Shown: positions 41,402 through 50,611 of the stretch, piece after piece | How the letters are laid out: every line of letters starts with the position of its first letter | How positions within the stretch are numbered: position 1 is the first letter of the stretch | Notes under the pieces: generated by a model | What the model was told of the DNA's origin: nothing | The model's input: only the letters and a program-made list of their open reading frames with translations | Databases searched by the model: none | DNA from: Chitinophaga sp. GbtcB8 | Lineage (GTDB): Bacteria; Bacteroidota; Bacteroidia; Chitinophagales; Chitinophagaceae | Assembly: GCF_019091455.1 (NCBI RefSeq) | Contig: NZ_JAGXJN010000035.1 | Location: 1 to 64,000 of the forward strand | DNA: 64,000 bases | Direction: 5' to 3' | Position numbers and translations under genes: made by a program

Positions 41402-41962
41402 TTACTTCCCCCACCTATACGTATCCTGCTCAATCCCCGCCAGATCCAGCACCCGGTCGGTAACCGTAGCTGCCACTGCTTCCAGGGTAGCAGGCTGGCT
41501 GTAAAAGGAGGGGGTGGCCGGGCAAATAATACCACCGGCTTCTGTAACAGTTACCATATTACGCAGGTGCACCAGGTTATAGGGCGTTTCCCGCACTACG
41601 CATATCAGCTTACGGCGCTCTTTCAGCACCACATCTGCAGCACGGGTAATAAGATCATTGGAAACACCGGTAGCAATACGGCCCAGCGTACCCATGGAAC
41701 AGGGACAAATGATCATGGTTTTAAACTGCCCGGATCCGCTGGCAAAAGGCGCATGAAAATCCTGCTGGGTATAAAAACGGAATGGCAGCTGCGCATAGTC
41801 CTGGTTTCCCAGCTCTGTTTCCCATACGGTTTTGGCATTCTCCGTCATTACCACCGCTACGGTATCTATCTGCTCTGCCGCGGCCTGCAGTTTCTGCAAA
41901 AGCTGGCGGGCATATATGGAACCACTGGCGCCGGTAACAGCTACAACTATACGATGCTTCAT
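41402..41962 (-). CDS. ubiX: Flavin prenyltransferase UbiX
   Basis: 186 residues from the ATG at 41962 (the frame extends upstream, but the family start is MKHRIVVAVTGASG). UbiX joins a dimethylallyl group to FMN to make the prenyl-FMN cofactor of UbiD decarboxylases. Seen: TGASGSIYARQLL, VMTENAK, SGSGQFKTMIICPCSMGTLGRIATG with the flavin-binding Ser/Gly loop, DVVLKERRKLICVVRETP and NMVTVTEAGGIICPA. No ubiD gene is nearby. Confidence 0.94.
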   Translation of the reverse strand: MKHRIVVAVTGASGSIYARQLLQKLQAAAEQIDTVAVVMTENAKTVWETELGNQDYAQLPFRFYTQQDFHAPFASGSGQFKTMIICPCSMGTLGRIATGVSNDLITRAADVVLKERRKLICVVRETPYNLVHLRNMVTVTEAGGIICPATPSFYSQPATLEAVAATVTDRVLDLAGIEQDTYRWGK

Positions 41963-42067
41963 TCTTTTGTATATATAGCGCAAAACTAGGAAATTTGCGC
42001 TATTGACAAGCATTACAAGCTATGATGCCTGTAACCGCTATCTTTTTCACAGCAGCAAATAACCGTC

Positions 42068-42652
42068 ATGACAGGCAAACAGTCTTTTCTTAAAAAGTTA
42101 TACCCGCTTATTATGCGCCTCTCCCGTTTGTTTGGCAGCAGGAATACGACATTGTTTAATGAAGCAGGAAAACGGCCACCAGTACCGCTTTCATCCCTTA
42201 CTATCATTGATAACCAGGGCAACCTGGTGCCTATGAGCAAGTTTAACGGCAAAAAATTATTGCTGGTGAATACAGCATCCGACTGTGGTTTTACCGGCCA
42301 GTATAAAGCGCTGCAACAGCTGCAAACATTAGTGCCAGAGCTGGTGATCATTGGTTTTCCGGCCAATGATTTCAGTGAGCAGGAAAAAGGATCGGATAAA
42401 GAGATTGCACAATTCTGCCAGGCCAATTACGGGGTTACGTTTATGCTGGCAGCTAAAAGCAGCGTGGTAAAGGGCGCGCAGCAAAACCAGGTGTTCCGCT
42501 GGTTGTCTGATATCAGTTATAATGGCTGGAACCAGCAGGCCCCGGAATGGAATTTTAGCAAATATGTGGTAAACACCTCCGGCGTGCTGTTGTATTATTT
42601 CGGGCCGGCAGTATCGCCGTTAAGTAAAGAAATATTGGCGGCGGTGAGGTAG
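42068..42652 (+). CDS. Glutathione-peroxidase-family peroxidase
   Basis: 194 residues. Thioredoxin-fold peroxidase with catalytic Cys73 in NTASDCGFTGQY, then IIGFPANDFSEQEKGSDKEI carrying the Gln-equivalent region and WNFSKYVV with the conserved Trp/Asn. The second Cys in AQFCQANYGV could be the resolving residue, so reduction by thioredoxin is more likely than by glutathione. An N-terminal extension of ~35 residues has no clear signal. Confidence 0.88.
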   Translation: MTGKQSFLKKLYPLIMRLSRLFGSRNTTLFNEAGKRPPVPLSSLTIIDNQGNLVPMSKFNGKKLLLVNTASDCGFTGQYKALQQLQTLVPELVIIGFPANDFSEQEKGSDKEIAQFCQANYGVTFMLAAKSSVVKGAQQNQVFRWLSDISYNGWNQQAPEWNFSKYVVNTSGVLLYYFGPAVSPLSKEILAAVR

Positions 42653-42816
42653 TAATTAGTATTAATATGCAGCGGGGATGGTAAAACCTGGCAGCTTTTA
42701 TCAACTACTAAAAATGCAAAAGCATTCATGAACATTATCCAAAAATGATCATGAATGCAATAATTTACGGGTATAAAATGCCTTGGATCACAGAGCTCTG
42801 CAATCAACCGCACCAA

Positions 42817-42837
42817 TTAATTATTAATTCTTAATTA
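42817..42837. repeat. Heptamer array TTAATTn
   Basis: TTAATTA, TTAATTC, TTAATTA, three 7-nt units. The ytxJ-like stop codon (42824-42826) and its last residues lie within the array. Short and AT-rich. Confidence 0.5.
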
Positions 42838-43156
42838 GCTCCTTGAGGCTGTCCATCGAAATGCCATTATGGCTTTCGTCATACACGCAGGCTCCATTGC
42901 GGATCAATAATACCTGGGGCGATTCATGCTCCACGGCATAATCATGGGCAATTTTATTGGAAATATTGCGGTGCCTGATCAGGTCAAGGTAGTAAAAGTC
43001 CACATCTCCGGGCGCTTCGGCGCGCTCTAACCGGGATTTAACCATCAAACTAATGGAACAGCGGGTGCTGTGCTTAAAAATAACCACCGGCTGCTGGGCC
43101 GATGCTGCTTTAATTTGTTCTAGTTGTGATTCGCTGTCTAGCGTCTTCCAGTTCAT
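42824..43156 (-). CDS. YtxJ-like monothiol redox protein (bacillithiol-system type)
   Basis: 110 residues, thioredoxin-like fold. A single redox cysteine in FKHSTRCSISLMVKSRLE (Cys33), the pattern of the YtxJ/DUF2847 group linked to bacillithiol. FYYLDLIRHRNISNKIAHDYAVEHESPQVLLIRNG gives the remaining strands with the cis-Pro. Cytoplasmic. The ATG at 43156 lies 3 nt after the stop of a small lipoprotein gene on the same strand, so the two are co-translated. Confidence 0.87.
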   Translation of the reverse strand: MNWKTLDSESQLEQIKAASAQQPVVIFKHSTRCSISLMVKSRLERAEAPGDVDFYYLDLIRHRNISNKIAHDYAVEHESPQVLLIRNGACVYDESHNGISMDSLKELIKN

Positions 43157-43159
43157 TTC

Positions 43160-43306
43160 CTAACACTCCTTACTTTTTTCAGCCGGTACCGATTTTGATA
43201 TTTTCATCGGACAGCCCAGCTTCGAATGCGTTGCACACGAGGTGAATAATACTGCAAAAATACCAATAAGGCCGGCAACGCCCAACAATTTAACATGAGA
43301 TCTCAT
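43160..43306 (-). CDS. 48-residue cysteine-containing lipoprotein
   Basis: An ATG at 43306 opens 48 codons ending in TAG at 43160. The N terminus MRSHVKLLGVAGLIGIFAVL leads to the lipobox LFTSC (Cys24), a standard signal peptidase II site. The mature part is only 25 residues (ATHSKLGCPM, KISKSVPAEKSKEC) with further Cys32 and the C-terminal Cys48. The start codon lies in the perfect palindrome ATGAGATCTCAT. The stop is 3 nt before the ytxJ-like ATG. Too short for the usual 60-residue cut-off; it looks genuine because of its signal, Cys and operon position. Function unknown, perhaps thiol-related. Confidence 0.7.
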   Translation of the reverse strand: MRSHVKLLGVAGLIGIFAVLFTSCATHSKLGCPMKISKSVPAEKSKEC

Positions 43307-43502
43307 GATTGGAAATTTAATCTTTAAATGAAAATTCATAGGGAAAGCGTATAAAATCTTTTTTAATCGTGCTTAGTAACGTTACTTTGCAAATATAAAA
43401 AATATATTAAAGAAAACAACAAGATGTGTGAGCAGTGGTTTAACCTGATTGTCATTACAAATTAGTACTGGATCCTGCTCCAAAACTTCCTACTGTCCAA
43501 TT

Positions 43503-44855
43503 ATGAAAGTTCACTTTATTGCCATTGGCGGCAGCGTTATGCACCAGTTGGCCATTGCGCTGCATCATAAAAGCTACCAGGTAACAGGCAGCGATGATGA
43601 AATATTTGAGCCGGCCCTTAGCAACCTTGCAAAGGTAGGGATTTTACCGGTTTCTACGGGCTGGGATGCCAACCGTATTACCCCCGGCCTGGATGCCGTT
43701 ATCCTGGGTATGCACGCCCGGGCCGATAACCCGGAACTAAAACGCGCACAGGAGCTGGGCCTTAAGATCTATTCCTTCCCGGAATACATTTACCGGGAAA
43801 GCCGGCAAAAACAACGGGTAGTAATAGGCGGCAGCCACGGCAAAACCACCATTACCGCCATGATCATGCATGTGCTGCAGGCACAGCAAAAGGCATTCGA
43901 CTACCTGGTAGGCGCCCGCCTGGAGGGCTTTCCCCAGTCGGTGAACATTACAGATGCCCCGCTGATCGTATGCGAGGGCGATGAATACCCGGCTTCCGTA
44001 ATAGAAAAACGGCCCAAATTCCATTTCCTGCACCCGCATATTGCTGTGCTCAGCGGTATTGCCTGGGACCATATTAACGTATTTCCCACTTTTGACAATT
44101 ACCTGGAACAGTTTGCCATTTTTATCCGGCAAATGGAGCCCGGCCACATCCTTATATATAATAGTACCGATGAGGTGCTGAGCGCGCTGGTTGACAAAGA
44201 AGGCCGCCACCTGAAGCTGGTGCCCTATACCCTGCCCATTCATATGATCACAAACGGGGTAACCCGCGTGTATTTTGAGGAAGGTTTCAGCGACCTGCAG
44301 GTATTTGGCGATCATAACCTGCTGAACCTGCATGCCGCCCGCCTGGTATGCAATGAGCTGGGTATCGCAGACGATGCTTTCCTGCAATCCATCGCCACCT
44401 TTAAAGGCGCCGCCAAAAGGCTGGAGCTGGTGGGTAAAAACAAGCAAACCGCTGTTTACCGCGATTTTGCCCACGCCCCCTCCAAGGTAAAAGCCACTAT
44501 ACAGGCCCTGCAGCAGCAGTACCCGCACCGTAAGCTGATCGCCGTACTGGAATTACATACCTACAGCAGCCTGAATGCCGGTTTTATGGATCAGTACCAG
44601 GGCGCTATGGACCCGGCAAATGAAGCCGTGGTATTTTACAGCAAACATGCGCTGGAAATAAAACGTATGCCGGAGCTGCTGCCGGAACAGATAGCAGCCG
44701 GTTTTGGCCGGAAAGACCTCCACGTATTTAACCAGCGCGCACAGCTGGAAGCCTTCCTGGATGCACAGCAGTATAAGGATACCAACCTGCTGCTCATGAG
44801 CTCCGGCGACTATGAAGGAATGGATATACGTGCGCTGTGGGAAAAAATAAAGTAG
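43503..44855 (+). CDS. mpl: Mur ligase of the Mpl type
   Basis: 450 residues from the ATG at 43503 (18 open codons upstream are not family-like). Mpl recycles murein by joining UDP-MurNAc to the freed tripeptide; MurC is the closest alternative. Seen: N-terminal domain GGSVMHQLAIALHHKSYQVTGSDDEIFEP, Mur ATPase P-loop GGSHGKTTIT, CEGDEYPAS with the metal-ligand Glu, AWDHINVFPTFDNY, and the C-terminal DFAHAPSKVKATIQAL and LELHTYSSLN. The GSDDEIFEP form favours Mpl over MurC. It is divergent from the ytxJ operon. Confidence 0.85.
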   Translation: MKVHFIAIGGSVMHQLAIALHHKSYQVTGSDDEIFEPALSNLAKVGILPVSTGWDANRITPGLDAVILGMHARADNPELKRAQELGLKIYSFPEYIYRESRQKQRVVIGGSHGKTTITAMIMHVLQAQQKAFDYLVGARLEGFPQSVNITDAPLIVCEGDEYPASVIEKRPKFHFLHPHIAVLSGIAWDHINVFPTFDNYLEQFAIFIRQMEPGHILIYNSTDEVLSALVDKEGRHLKLVPYTLPIHMITNGVTRVYFEEGFSDLQVFGDHNLLNLHAARLVCNELGIADDAFLQSIATFKGAAKRLELVGKNKQTAVYRDFAHAPSKVKATIQALQQQYPHRKLIAVLELHTYSSLNAGFMDQYQGAMDPANEAVVFYSKHALEIKRMPELLPEQIAAGFGRKDLHVFNQRAQLEAFLDAQQYKDTNLLLMSSGDYEGMDIRALWEKIK

Positions 44856-44856
44856 G

Positions 44857-44924
44857 AAGTCAGCAGCAAGAAACAAGCAGTAAGCAATAAGATATGGAAA
44901 ATGCATGTATCTTACTTCTTACAT
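44857..44924. repeat. Heptamer array AAGnnnn with inverted partner
   Basis: AAGAAAC, AAGCAGT, AAGCAAT, AAGATAT at 44868-44895, preceded by a loose AAGTCAG unit; inverted partner CTTACTT, CTTACAT at 44911-44924. It begins at the mpl stop and ends in the 5' untranslated region of the exonuclease gene. Confidence 0.7.
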
Positions 44925-44952
44925 CCAAATATCAAATCATCATTTTTCAACA

Positions 44953-45726
44953 ATGCCCACTTTACAACTTAAAAGACCCCTGGCGGTTATTGACCTGGAA
45001 ACTACCGGCACCAATGTAGCCACCGATCGTATTATTGAAATTGCCATTGTTAAAGTATTCCCGGATAAAAGCACGCAATCCAAAGTAAAACGTGTGAACC
45101 CGGAATGCCCCATACCCGCTTCCACTACCGCTATTCACGGTATTACGGATGATCATGTGAAGGACTGCCAAACCTTTAAGCAAATGGCCAATGAGCTGCG
45201 CCAGTTCCTGGAGAATTGTGATATAGCCGGTTATAATTCCAACCGCTTTGATATTCCCATGCTGGTAGAAGAGTTTTTACGTACCGGGCTTGAGTTTGAT
45301 GTATCCGGCCGCAAGTTTGTGGACGTGCAGAAGATCTTTCACCTCATGGAAAAACGTACCCTGAGCGCCGCTTATAAGTTCTATTGCGATAAGAACCTGG
45401 AAAATGCCCACAGCGCAGAAGCCGATGCATTAGCCACTTTTGAAATACTGGAAGCCCAGCTGAACCGGTATGAAACACTGCAGTCAGATGTAGAGGGGCT
45501 GGCAGAATTTACCAAGGAAGATGAGTACATCGACTTTGCCCGCCGCATGGTTATGCAGAACGGTACGGAAGTATTTAACTTTGGCAAATACAAAGGCCGC
45601 CCGGTAAAGGATGTGCTGAAATCAGAACCCCAATACTATGACTGGATGATGAAAGCGGATTTCCCGCTAAACACCAAACAGAAACTGACAGAAATTTATC
45701 ATAGTATGATGTTAAAAAAAATGTAA
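44953..45726 (+). CDS. DnaQ-like 3'-5' exonuclease with DUF3820-type tail
   Basis: 257 residues from the ATG at 44953; an earlier in-frame ATG (44905) would include residues from the repeat array. DEDDh fold: ExoI motif VIDLETTGTN, ExoII NSNRFDIPMLVEEF, ExoIII AHSAEADALATFEIL with His and Asp. The C-terminal ~70 residues (FNFGKYKGRPVKDVLKSEPQYYDWMM) form a small domain often fused to such exonucleases. Probably DNA repair or proofreading. Confidence 0.92.
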   Translation: MPTLQLKRPLAVIDLETTGTNVATDRIIEIAIVKVFPDKSTQSKVKRVNPECPIPASTTAIHGITDDHVKDCQTFKQMANELRQFLENCDIAGYNSNRFDIPMLVEEFLRTGLEFDVSGRKFVDVQKIFHLMEKRTLSAAYKFYCDKNLENAHSAEADALATFEILEAQLNRYETLQSDVEGLAEFTKEDEYIDFARRMVMQNGTEVFNFGKYKGRPVKDVLKSEPQYYDWMMKADFPLNTKQKLTEIYHSMMLKKM

Positions 45727-45799
45727 TATTTTTCAGGAACGCTCTATCTTGCGGCCTGATTATACTATTTTCGCAGTCCACAAAAACGATGTTCGCTGA

Positions 45800-46543
45800 T
45801 TGGAAAAGCTTGTCATAATACCTACGTACAATGAAAAGGATAATATCCGAAAGATCATTGACGCTGTATTTTCCTTGCAGCAGGATTTTCATGTACTTAT
45901 CATAGATGATGGTTCGCCGGACGGCACCGGCAACATTGTAAAGCAGCTGCAGCAGCAGTATGCAGGTATGCTGTTCCTGGAAGAAAGGAGCGGCAAGCAG
46001 GGCCTGGGCACCGCCTACATCCATGGCTTTAAATGGGCGATGGCTAACGGCTACGAATATATTTTTGAAATGGATGCCGATTTCTCCCACAACCCTAAAG
46101 ACCTGATACGTTTGTATGATGCCTGTGCAAAGGAAGGGGCCGATCTGGCCGTAGGCTCCCGCTATGTAAAGGGCGGCCGCACGGAAAACTGGCCCTGGGA
46201 CCGTGCCGTACTTTCATATGGCGCCTCCATTTACGTAGGCATTATAACGTGGCTGCCTGTACGGGATGCTACTGCCGGGTTTGTGTGTTACCGCCGCGCA
46301 GTGCTGGAAGCCATTAACCTGGATGCCATACAGTTTGTGGGATATGCGTTCCAGATAGAAATGAAATTCACCGCCTGGAAGCTGGGCTTTAAGCTGAAGG
46401 AAGTGCCCATCACTTTCCGCGACCGTAAGGAAGGTTATTCTAAAATGAGCAAAGGCATTGTGAAAGAAGGGATCCTGGGCGTGCTGAAAATACAAACACA
46501 AAGCCTTTTCCGGCGTTATGAACGCCGGCATACTACCCGCTGA
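45800..46543 (+). CDS. Polyprenol-phosphate sugar transferase (GT2, DPM1-like)
   Basis: 247 residues. It uses a nucleotide sugar to glycosylate polyprenol phosphate at the membrane. GT2 motifs: VIIPTYNEKDNI at the N terminus, IIDDGSPDGTG, EMDADFSHNP (DxD), GSRYVKGG, then RDATAGFVCYRR and a GYAFQIEMKF..RDRKEGYSKM region. No membrane helices, as in soluble DPM1 forms. The only in-frame start seen close to the domain is TTG at 45800 (TTGGAAAAG); the ATG at 45789 is out of frame. It may supply sugar donors for glycoproteins or the EPS. Confidence 0.92.
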   Translation: MEKLVIIPTYNEKDNIRKIIDAVFSLQQDFHVLIIDDGSPDGTGNIVKQLQQQYAGMLFLEERSGKQGLGTAYIHGFKWAMANGYEYIFEMDADFSHNPKDLIRLYDACAKEGADLAVGSRYVKGGRTENWPWDRAVLSYGASIYVGIITWLPVRDATAGFVCYRRAVLEAINLDAIQFVGYAFQIEMKFTAWKLGFKLKEVPITFRDRKEGYSKMSKGIVKEGILGVLKIQTQSLFRRYERRHTTR

Positions 46544-46544
46544 T

Positions 46545-46578
46545 CAGTTACCAGTCATTAGTGGCAGGTGCCAGTTAT
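46545..46578. repeat. Heptamer array CAGTnnn
   Basis: CAGTTAC, CAGTCAT, TAGTGGC, AGGTGCC then AGTTATG; AGT or GGT recurs every 7 nt from 46546. It begins 2 nt after the stop of the sugar transferase gene. No inverted partner was seen. Confidence 0.55.
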
Positions 46579-46627
46579 GGTTGCAAACATTCCCGGACCA
46601 GGAGCGGCCTGCTGCAAACTGTTAACA

Positions 46628-47524
46628 ATGAAAAAAGCATTTTTACAACTACATTTTTCTGTTTTCCTGGCCGGTTTTACCGGCATCCTGGGAAAGCTCA
46701 TCACCCTCAATGAAGGATTGCTTACCTGGTACCGTTTACTCATCTCCGCGGTTACACTTTACCTTATTTTTTTGTGGCGTGGCCTGTTAAAAAAAGTGCC
46801 CTTTAAAGATGTAATGATCATTGGCAGCAATGGCGCTATCATAGGCCTGCACTGGATCTTTTTTTACGGCAGCATTAAATACGCCAATGTATCCATAGGC
46901 GTGGTGTGCTTTTCACTTACCAGCCTGTTCACCGCTATATTTGATCCGCTCATTAACCGCCGCCGGTTTGATGTGGCTGAGCTGTTATTAAGCCTGCTTA
47001 CCCTGCTGGGCATACTGCTTATATTCCATTTTAATACGGAGTACCGTACCGGTATTATACTGGGCATTATCTCCGCCATGTTTGCCGCACTGTTCACGGT
47101 GTTTAACAAACGGCTCATTAAACGTTTTGATACTTATACACTGGGCTTTTATGAGCTGATGATAGGTACACTGTGCATTACGCTGCTGCTGCCATTCTAT
47201 TTATACAACACCCATACGCCGCTGTCGGCTTTCATCCCCTCCTGGCAGGATGCGCTTTATTTAATAGTGCTTTCCTGGGCCTGCACCATCTGGCTGTACG
47301 CGCTTACCCTTACCTCTTTAAAAAAGATCTCTGCCTTTACCGTAAACCTCTGTTTTAACCTGGAACCAGTGTACAGCATACTGCTGGCCTTTGTGCTGTT
47401 CCAGGAAAACAAATACCTGGGCTGGACTTTTTACGTTGGCCTGTTTTGCATTATGCTGTCTGTGGCCCTGCAAATGTGGCGGGTAGCAAAGCAGCCTGCG
47501 GACAATAGTCTAACGGCCCACTAA
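46628..47524 (+). CDS. EamA/DMT-family transporter
   Basis: 298 residues from the ATG at 46628. Ten predicted membrane helices in two EamA repeats of five (first repeat opens LQLHFSVFLAGFTGILGKLI, second opens TGIILGIISAMFAALFTVFNKRLI). Charged loops RRRFD, KRLIKRFDTY. The family moves small metabolites (amino acids, nucleotide sugars); substrate unknown. Confidence 0.9.
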   Translation: MKKAFLQLHFSVFLAGFTGILGKLITLNEGLLTWYRLLISAVTLYLIFLWRGLLKKVPFKDVMIIGSNGAIIGLHWIFFYGSIKYANVSIGVVCFSLTSLFTAIFDPLINRRRFDVAELLLSLLTLLGILLIFHFNTEYRTGIILGIISAMFAALFTVFNKRLIKRFDTYTLGFYELMIGTLCITLLLPFYLYNTHTPLSAFIPSWQDALYLIVLSWACTIWLYALTLTSLKKISAFTVNLCFNLEPVYSILLAFVLFQENKYLGWTFYVGLFCIMLSVALQMWRVAKQPADNSLTAH

Positions 47525-47578
47525 CCACTCTTACTATTCCCCTTTCCAATAGCCTGCTTTTCTATTAATTTAGCCAAC

Positions 47579-50365
47579 ATGAAAAGCACCCTCATATGTG
47601 CAGCCCTTACCAGCTTATCACTGGTTACCTATGCACAGCAAACCAAATCTAAACCGCCACTGGATCACAGTGTGTACAACAGCTGGGAAAGTATTGGCAA
47701 AAAAGCCATCAGCAACAATGGCCAATGGATCGTTTATACCATTACCCCGCAGGAAGGCGATGCCAGCTTAGTGATCTACGACAACAAAACCCGCCGCAGC
47801 ATGGAAGTGCCGCGCGGCGGCAAACCCGTGATCACGGAAGATTCCAGGTACGTTGTATTTTCCATTGATCCGTATTTCAAAGACACCAGGCAGGCTAAGA
47901 TCAAGAAGAAAAAAACCGCAGAAATGCCTAAGGATTCCCTGGGCATTGTAACCCTGGAACAATGGCAGCTATGGAAAGCCCCCATGGTAAAGTCTTTTAA
48001 AACACCGGCCAAAGGCAGCGGCTGGGTAGCCTACCTGCTGGAAAGGCCGGAATGGGATAAAGACAGCACCAGCGGCACCCCGCTCATTATCCGTAACTTA
48101 AAAGATAATAAAGAGGATACGCTGCCGCATGTGTTGGAATACGCTTTCAGTAAACCAGGCAACAAGCTGCTGGCAGAGATCACCACCGCTAAAAAAGACC
48201 CCCTCACCAAAGCAGGCGTGCTGTTATGGGATATAACCAGCCGTAAGCTGGATACCCTGAGCCGTGGCAGCGGCGAGCGTAAGCTGCTAACCTTTGATGA
48301 TAAAGGCCTGCAGACCGCCTGGGTAAGCACCCGCGACACCGCCAAAGCCCCGCAGCGCATTTTCCAGCTCTACTACTACAAACCCGGGCAGGATACCGGC
48401 ATTATTGCCGCCGGCCGCCAAACACCAGGCTTGCCCAATAACTGGGGTGTGGCTGACAGCAGTAAGATTGAGTTCAGTGAGAACGGGCAACGCCTGTTCT
48501 TTGGTACCGCGCCTATACGCCCGCCTAAAGACACTACCCTGGTAGATTTTGAAGTAGCCAAAGTAGACATCTGGAATTACCAGGATGATTTTCTGCAGCC
48601 CATGCAGCTCAAAAACCTGAACCGGGAGCTGAAAAGAAGCTACACCGCAGTATATGATCCCGCCACGCAAAAAGTATTACAGCTGGGTAATAAAGACCTG
48701 GAAACCGTAGTAACAGCCGATGAAGGTAACGGCACTTACGCCCTTGGCTATACGGATAAAGGCGAACGCATTGCCATGCAGTGGACCGGCCGCACGCTGA
48801 AAACCGCGTGGCTGCTGAATGTTGGCGATGGTACCCGCCGTATGGTAAAAGAAAAGCTGGACGGCGATTTTTACATCTCCCCCAAAGGCCAGTACCTGTA
48901 TTGGTATGATAGGGTAGCCAGACACTGGTTCAGCTACCAGGTAAGCAGTGGTGCCATCCGCAACATTACGGCCAGTATACCCACCAAGATGTATGATGAG
49001 GTAGATGACCATCCCGATGAACCGGATACCTATGGCGTAGCCGGCTGGCTGGAAGGTGATAAATATGCGTATATCTATGACCGTTATGATGTATGGCAGG
49101 TGGATCCAGGCGGGCAGCAAGCGCCGGTGAACATAACCCATGGCATAGGGCGTAAAGATAAAACCCGCTTCCGTTATGAGAAGCTGGATGAGGAAGAACG
49201 CTTTTTCAAAAAAGACCAGGACCTGCTGCTCAGCACATTTAACGAAACTACCAAGTACAACGGTTTTTCCCTGTTAAGACTGAAGACCGGTACCCTGCAG
49301 GCTTTGGCCATGGGGCCTTATGCTTACCAGCAACCAGGCAAAGCCAAAAATGCAGCCAGTTACATTTTCACTAAAAGCAGCTATGAGCTGTCGCCGGATG
49401 TATATGCCGCCACACTTTCCGGCAAAACACCGTCTTTTAACAAAGCCGTACAACTAAGCCATATAAACCCGCAGCAGCAGCAATATAACTGGGGTACTGC
49501 TTCCCTGTTTAAATGGACGGCCTATAACGGGCAGCCCGCAGAAGGTATCCTGTACAAACCGGAAGATTTTGACAGCACCAAACACTACCCGGTGCTCATT
49601 TATTTTTATGAAAAGCTGTCGGATGGCTTGTATAATTACTCGCCCCCCGCGCCTACCCCTTCCCGCCTCAATATCCCGTTCTTTGTAAGCCGGGGTTACC
49701 TGGTGTTTGCACCGGATATTATCTATGAGAACGGGCACCCCGGCAAAAGCGCCTATAATTATATTGTAAGCGGGGCCCGCGCGCTGGCGCAGCATAGCTG
49801 GGCAGACAGTACCAACATGGGCATACAGGGACAAAGCTGGGGCGGATACCAGGTAGCTTACCTGGTTACGCAAACGCATTTGTTCAAAGCTGCCTGGGCC
49901 GGTGCGCCGGTAGCCAATATGACCAGCGCCTATGGCGGCATACGCTGGGAAAGCGGTATGAACAGGCAGTTCCAGTATGAGCATACGCAAAGCCGCATTG
50001 GCGCTACCTTATGGGAAAAGCCGGAGCTATACCTGGAAAACTCGCCCCTGTTCCATTTACCCAATGTAACTACGCCCCTGGCAATTATGAGTAATGATGC
50101 AGATGGCGCCGTACCCTGGTACCAGGGCATTGAGCTGTTTACCGGCCTTCGCCGCCTGGGCAAACCCGTTTGGCTCTTAAACTATAATAATGAGGCCCAT
50201 AACCTGGTATTACGTCAAAACCGTAAGGATATTCAGCGCCGGGAACAACAATTCTTTGATCACTTCCTGAAAGGCGCTCCGGCGCCTCAGTGGCTGTTAT
50301 ACGGAGTGCCGGCCACGGAAAAAGGAGTGAGCTGGGGCTGGGATCTCAACAATAATAATCCATAA
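47579..50365 (+). CDS. Exported S9-family prolyl oligopeptidase
   Basis: 928 residues. Signal peptide 1-19 (ending TYA). Residues ~30-640 form a beta-propeller region; ~660-928 form the alpha/beta hydrolase with Ser753 in GQSWGGYQVAYL, acidic SNDADGAVPW (Asp840/842), and the His in NNEAHNLVLR. It cleaves peptides in the periplasm or at the surface, part of scavenging. The gene is followed by a long inverted repeat. Confidence 0.92.
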   Translation: MKSTLICAALTSLSLVTYAQQTKSKPPLDHSVYNSWESIGKKAISNNGQWIVYTITPQEGDASLVIYDNKTRRSMEVPRGGKPVITEDSRYVVFSIDPYFKDTRQAKIKKKKTAEMPKDSLGIVTLEQWQLWKAPMVKSFKTPAKGSGWVAYLLERPEWDKDSTSGTPLIIRNLKDNKEDTLPHVLEYAFSKPGNKLLAEITTAKKDPLTKAGVLLWDITSRKLDTLSRGSGERKLLTFDDKGLQTAWVSTRDTAKAPQRIFQLYYYKPGQDTGIIAAGRQTPGLPNNWGVADSSKIEFSENGQRLFFGTAPIRPPKDTTLVDFEVAKVDIWNYQDDFLQPMQLKNLNRELKRSYTAVYDPATQKVLQLGNKDLETVVTADEGNGTYALGYTDKGERIAMQWTGRTLKTAWLLNVGDGTRRMVKEKLDGDFYISPKGQYLYWYDRVARHWFSYQVSSGAIRNITASIPTKMYDEVDDHPDEPDTYGVAGWLEGDKYAYIYDRYDVWQVDPGGQQAPVNITHGIGRKDKTRFRYEKLDEEERFFKKDQDLLLSTFNETTKYNGFSLLRLKTGTLQALAMGPYAYQQPGKAKNAASYIFTKSSYELSPDVYAATLSGKTPSFNKAVQLSHINPQQQQYNWGTASLFKWTAYNGQPAEGILYKPEDFDSTKHYPVLIYFYEKLSDGLYNYSPPAPTPSRLNIPFFVSRGYLVFAPDIIYENGHPGKSAYNYIVSGARALAQHSWADSTNMGIQGQSWGGYQVAYLVTQTHLFKAAWAGAPVANMTSAYGGIRWESGMNRQFQYEHTQSRIGATLWEKPELYLENSPLFHLPNVTTPLAIMSNDADGAVPWYQGIELFTGLRRLGKPVWLLNYNNEAHNLVLRQNRKDIQRREQQFFDHFLKGAPAPQWLLYGVPATEKGVSWGWDLNNNNP

Positions 50366-50371
50366 ACAGCC

Positions 50372-50448
50372 GTTCTAATGGTTAGTGGCCTTATTTTTGT
50401 CTTGAAAAACCTGAAAACCTATTGCCAAACGGCCACTAACCATAGAAC
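50372..50448. repeat. Long inverted repeat after the S9 peptidase gene
   Basis: GTTCTAATGGTTAGTGGCC (50372-50390) and GGCCACTAACCATAGAAC (50431-50448) pair over 18 bp with one bulged A. CC recurs every 7 nt in the right arm (50433, 50440, 50447), so it fits the heptamer family. The 40-nt loop includes TTATTTTTG. It may terminate transcription. Confidence 0.75.
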
Positions 50449-50611
50449 CGCTATCTAAATCCCTGATGTTGAATGTAAAAAAAGTATCATACTATTTATT
50501 ATCACTATATAATATATTTTACCTATATTTACATTAACAAGAGAATCTGTTAGAGTTTTCCGGGGAGTTGATTAGATAGATGTTCCTATAATCTTTAGAA
50601 ATTTTTTTCCT

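Noticed and set aside
43737..44528. 263-codon open frame opposite mpl
   Set aside because: Antisense shadow; mpl has intact Mur-ligase motifs.
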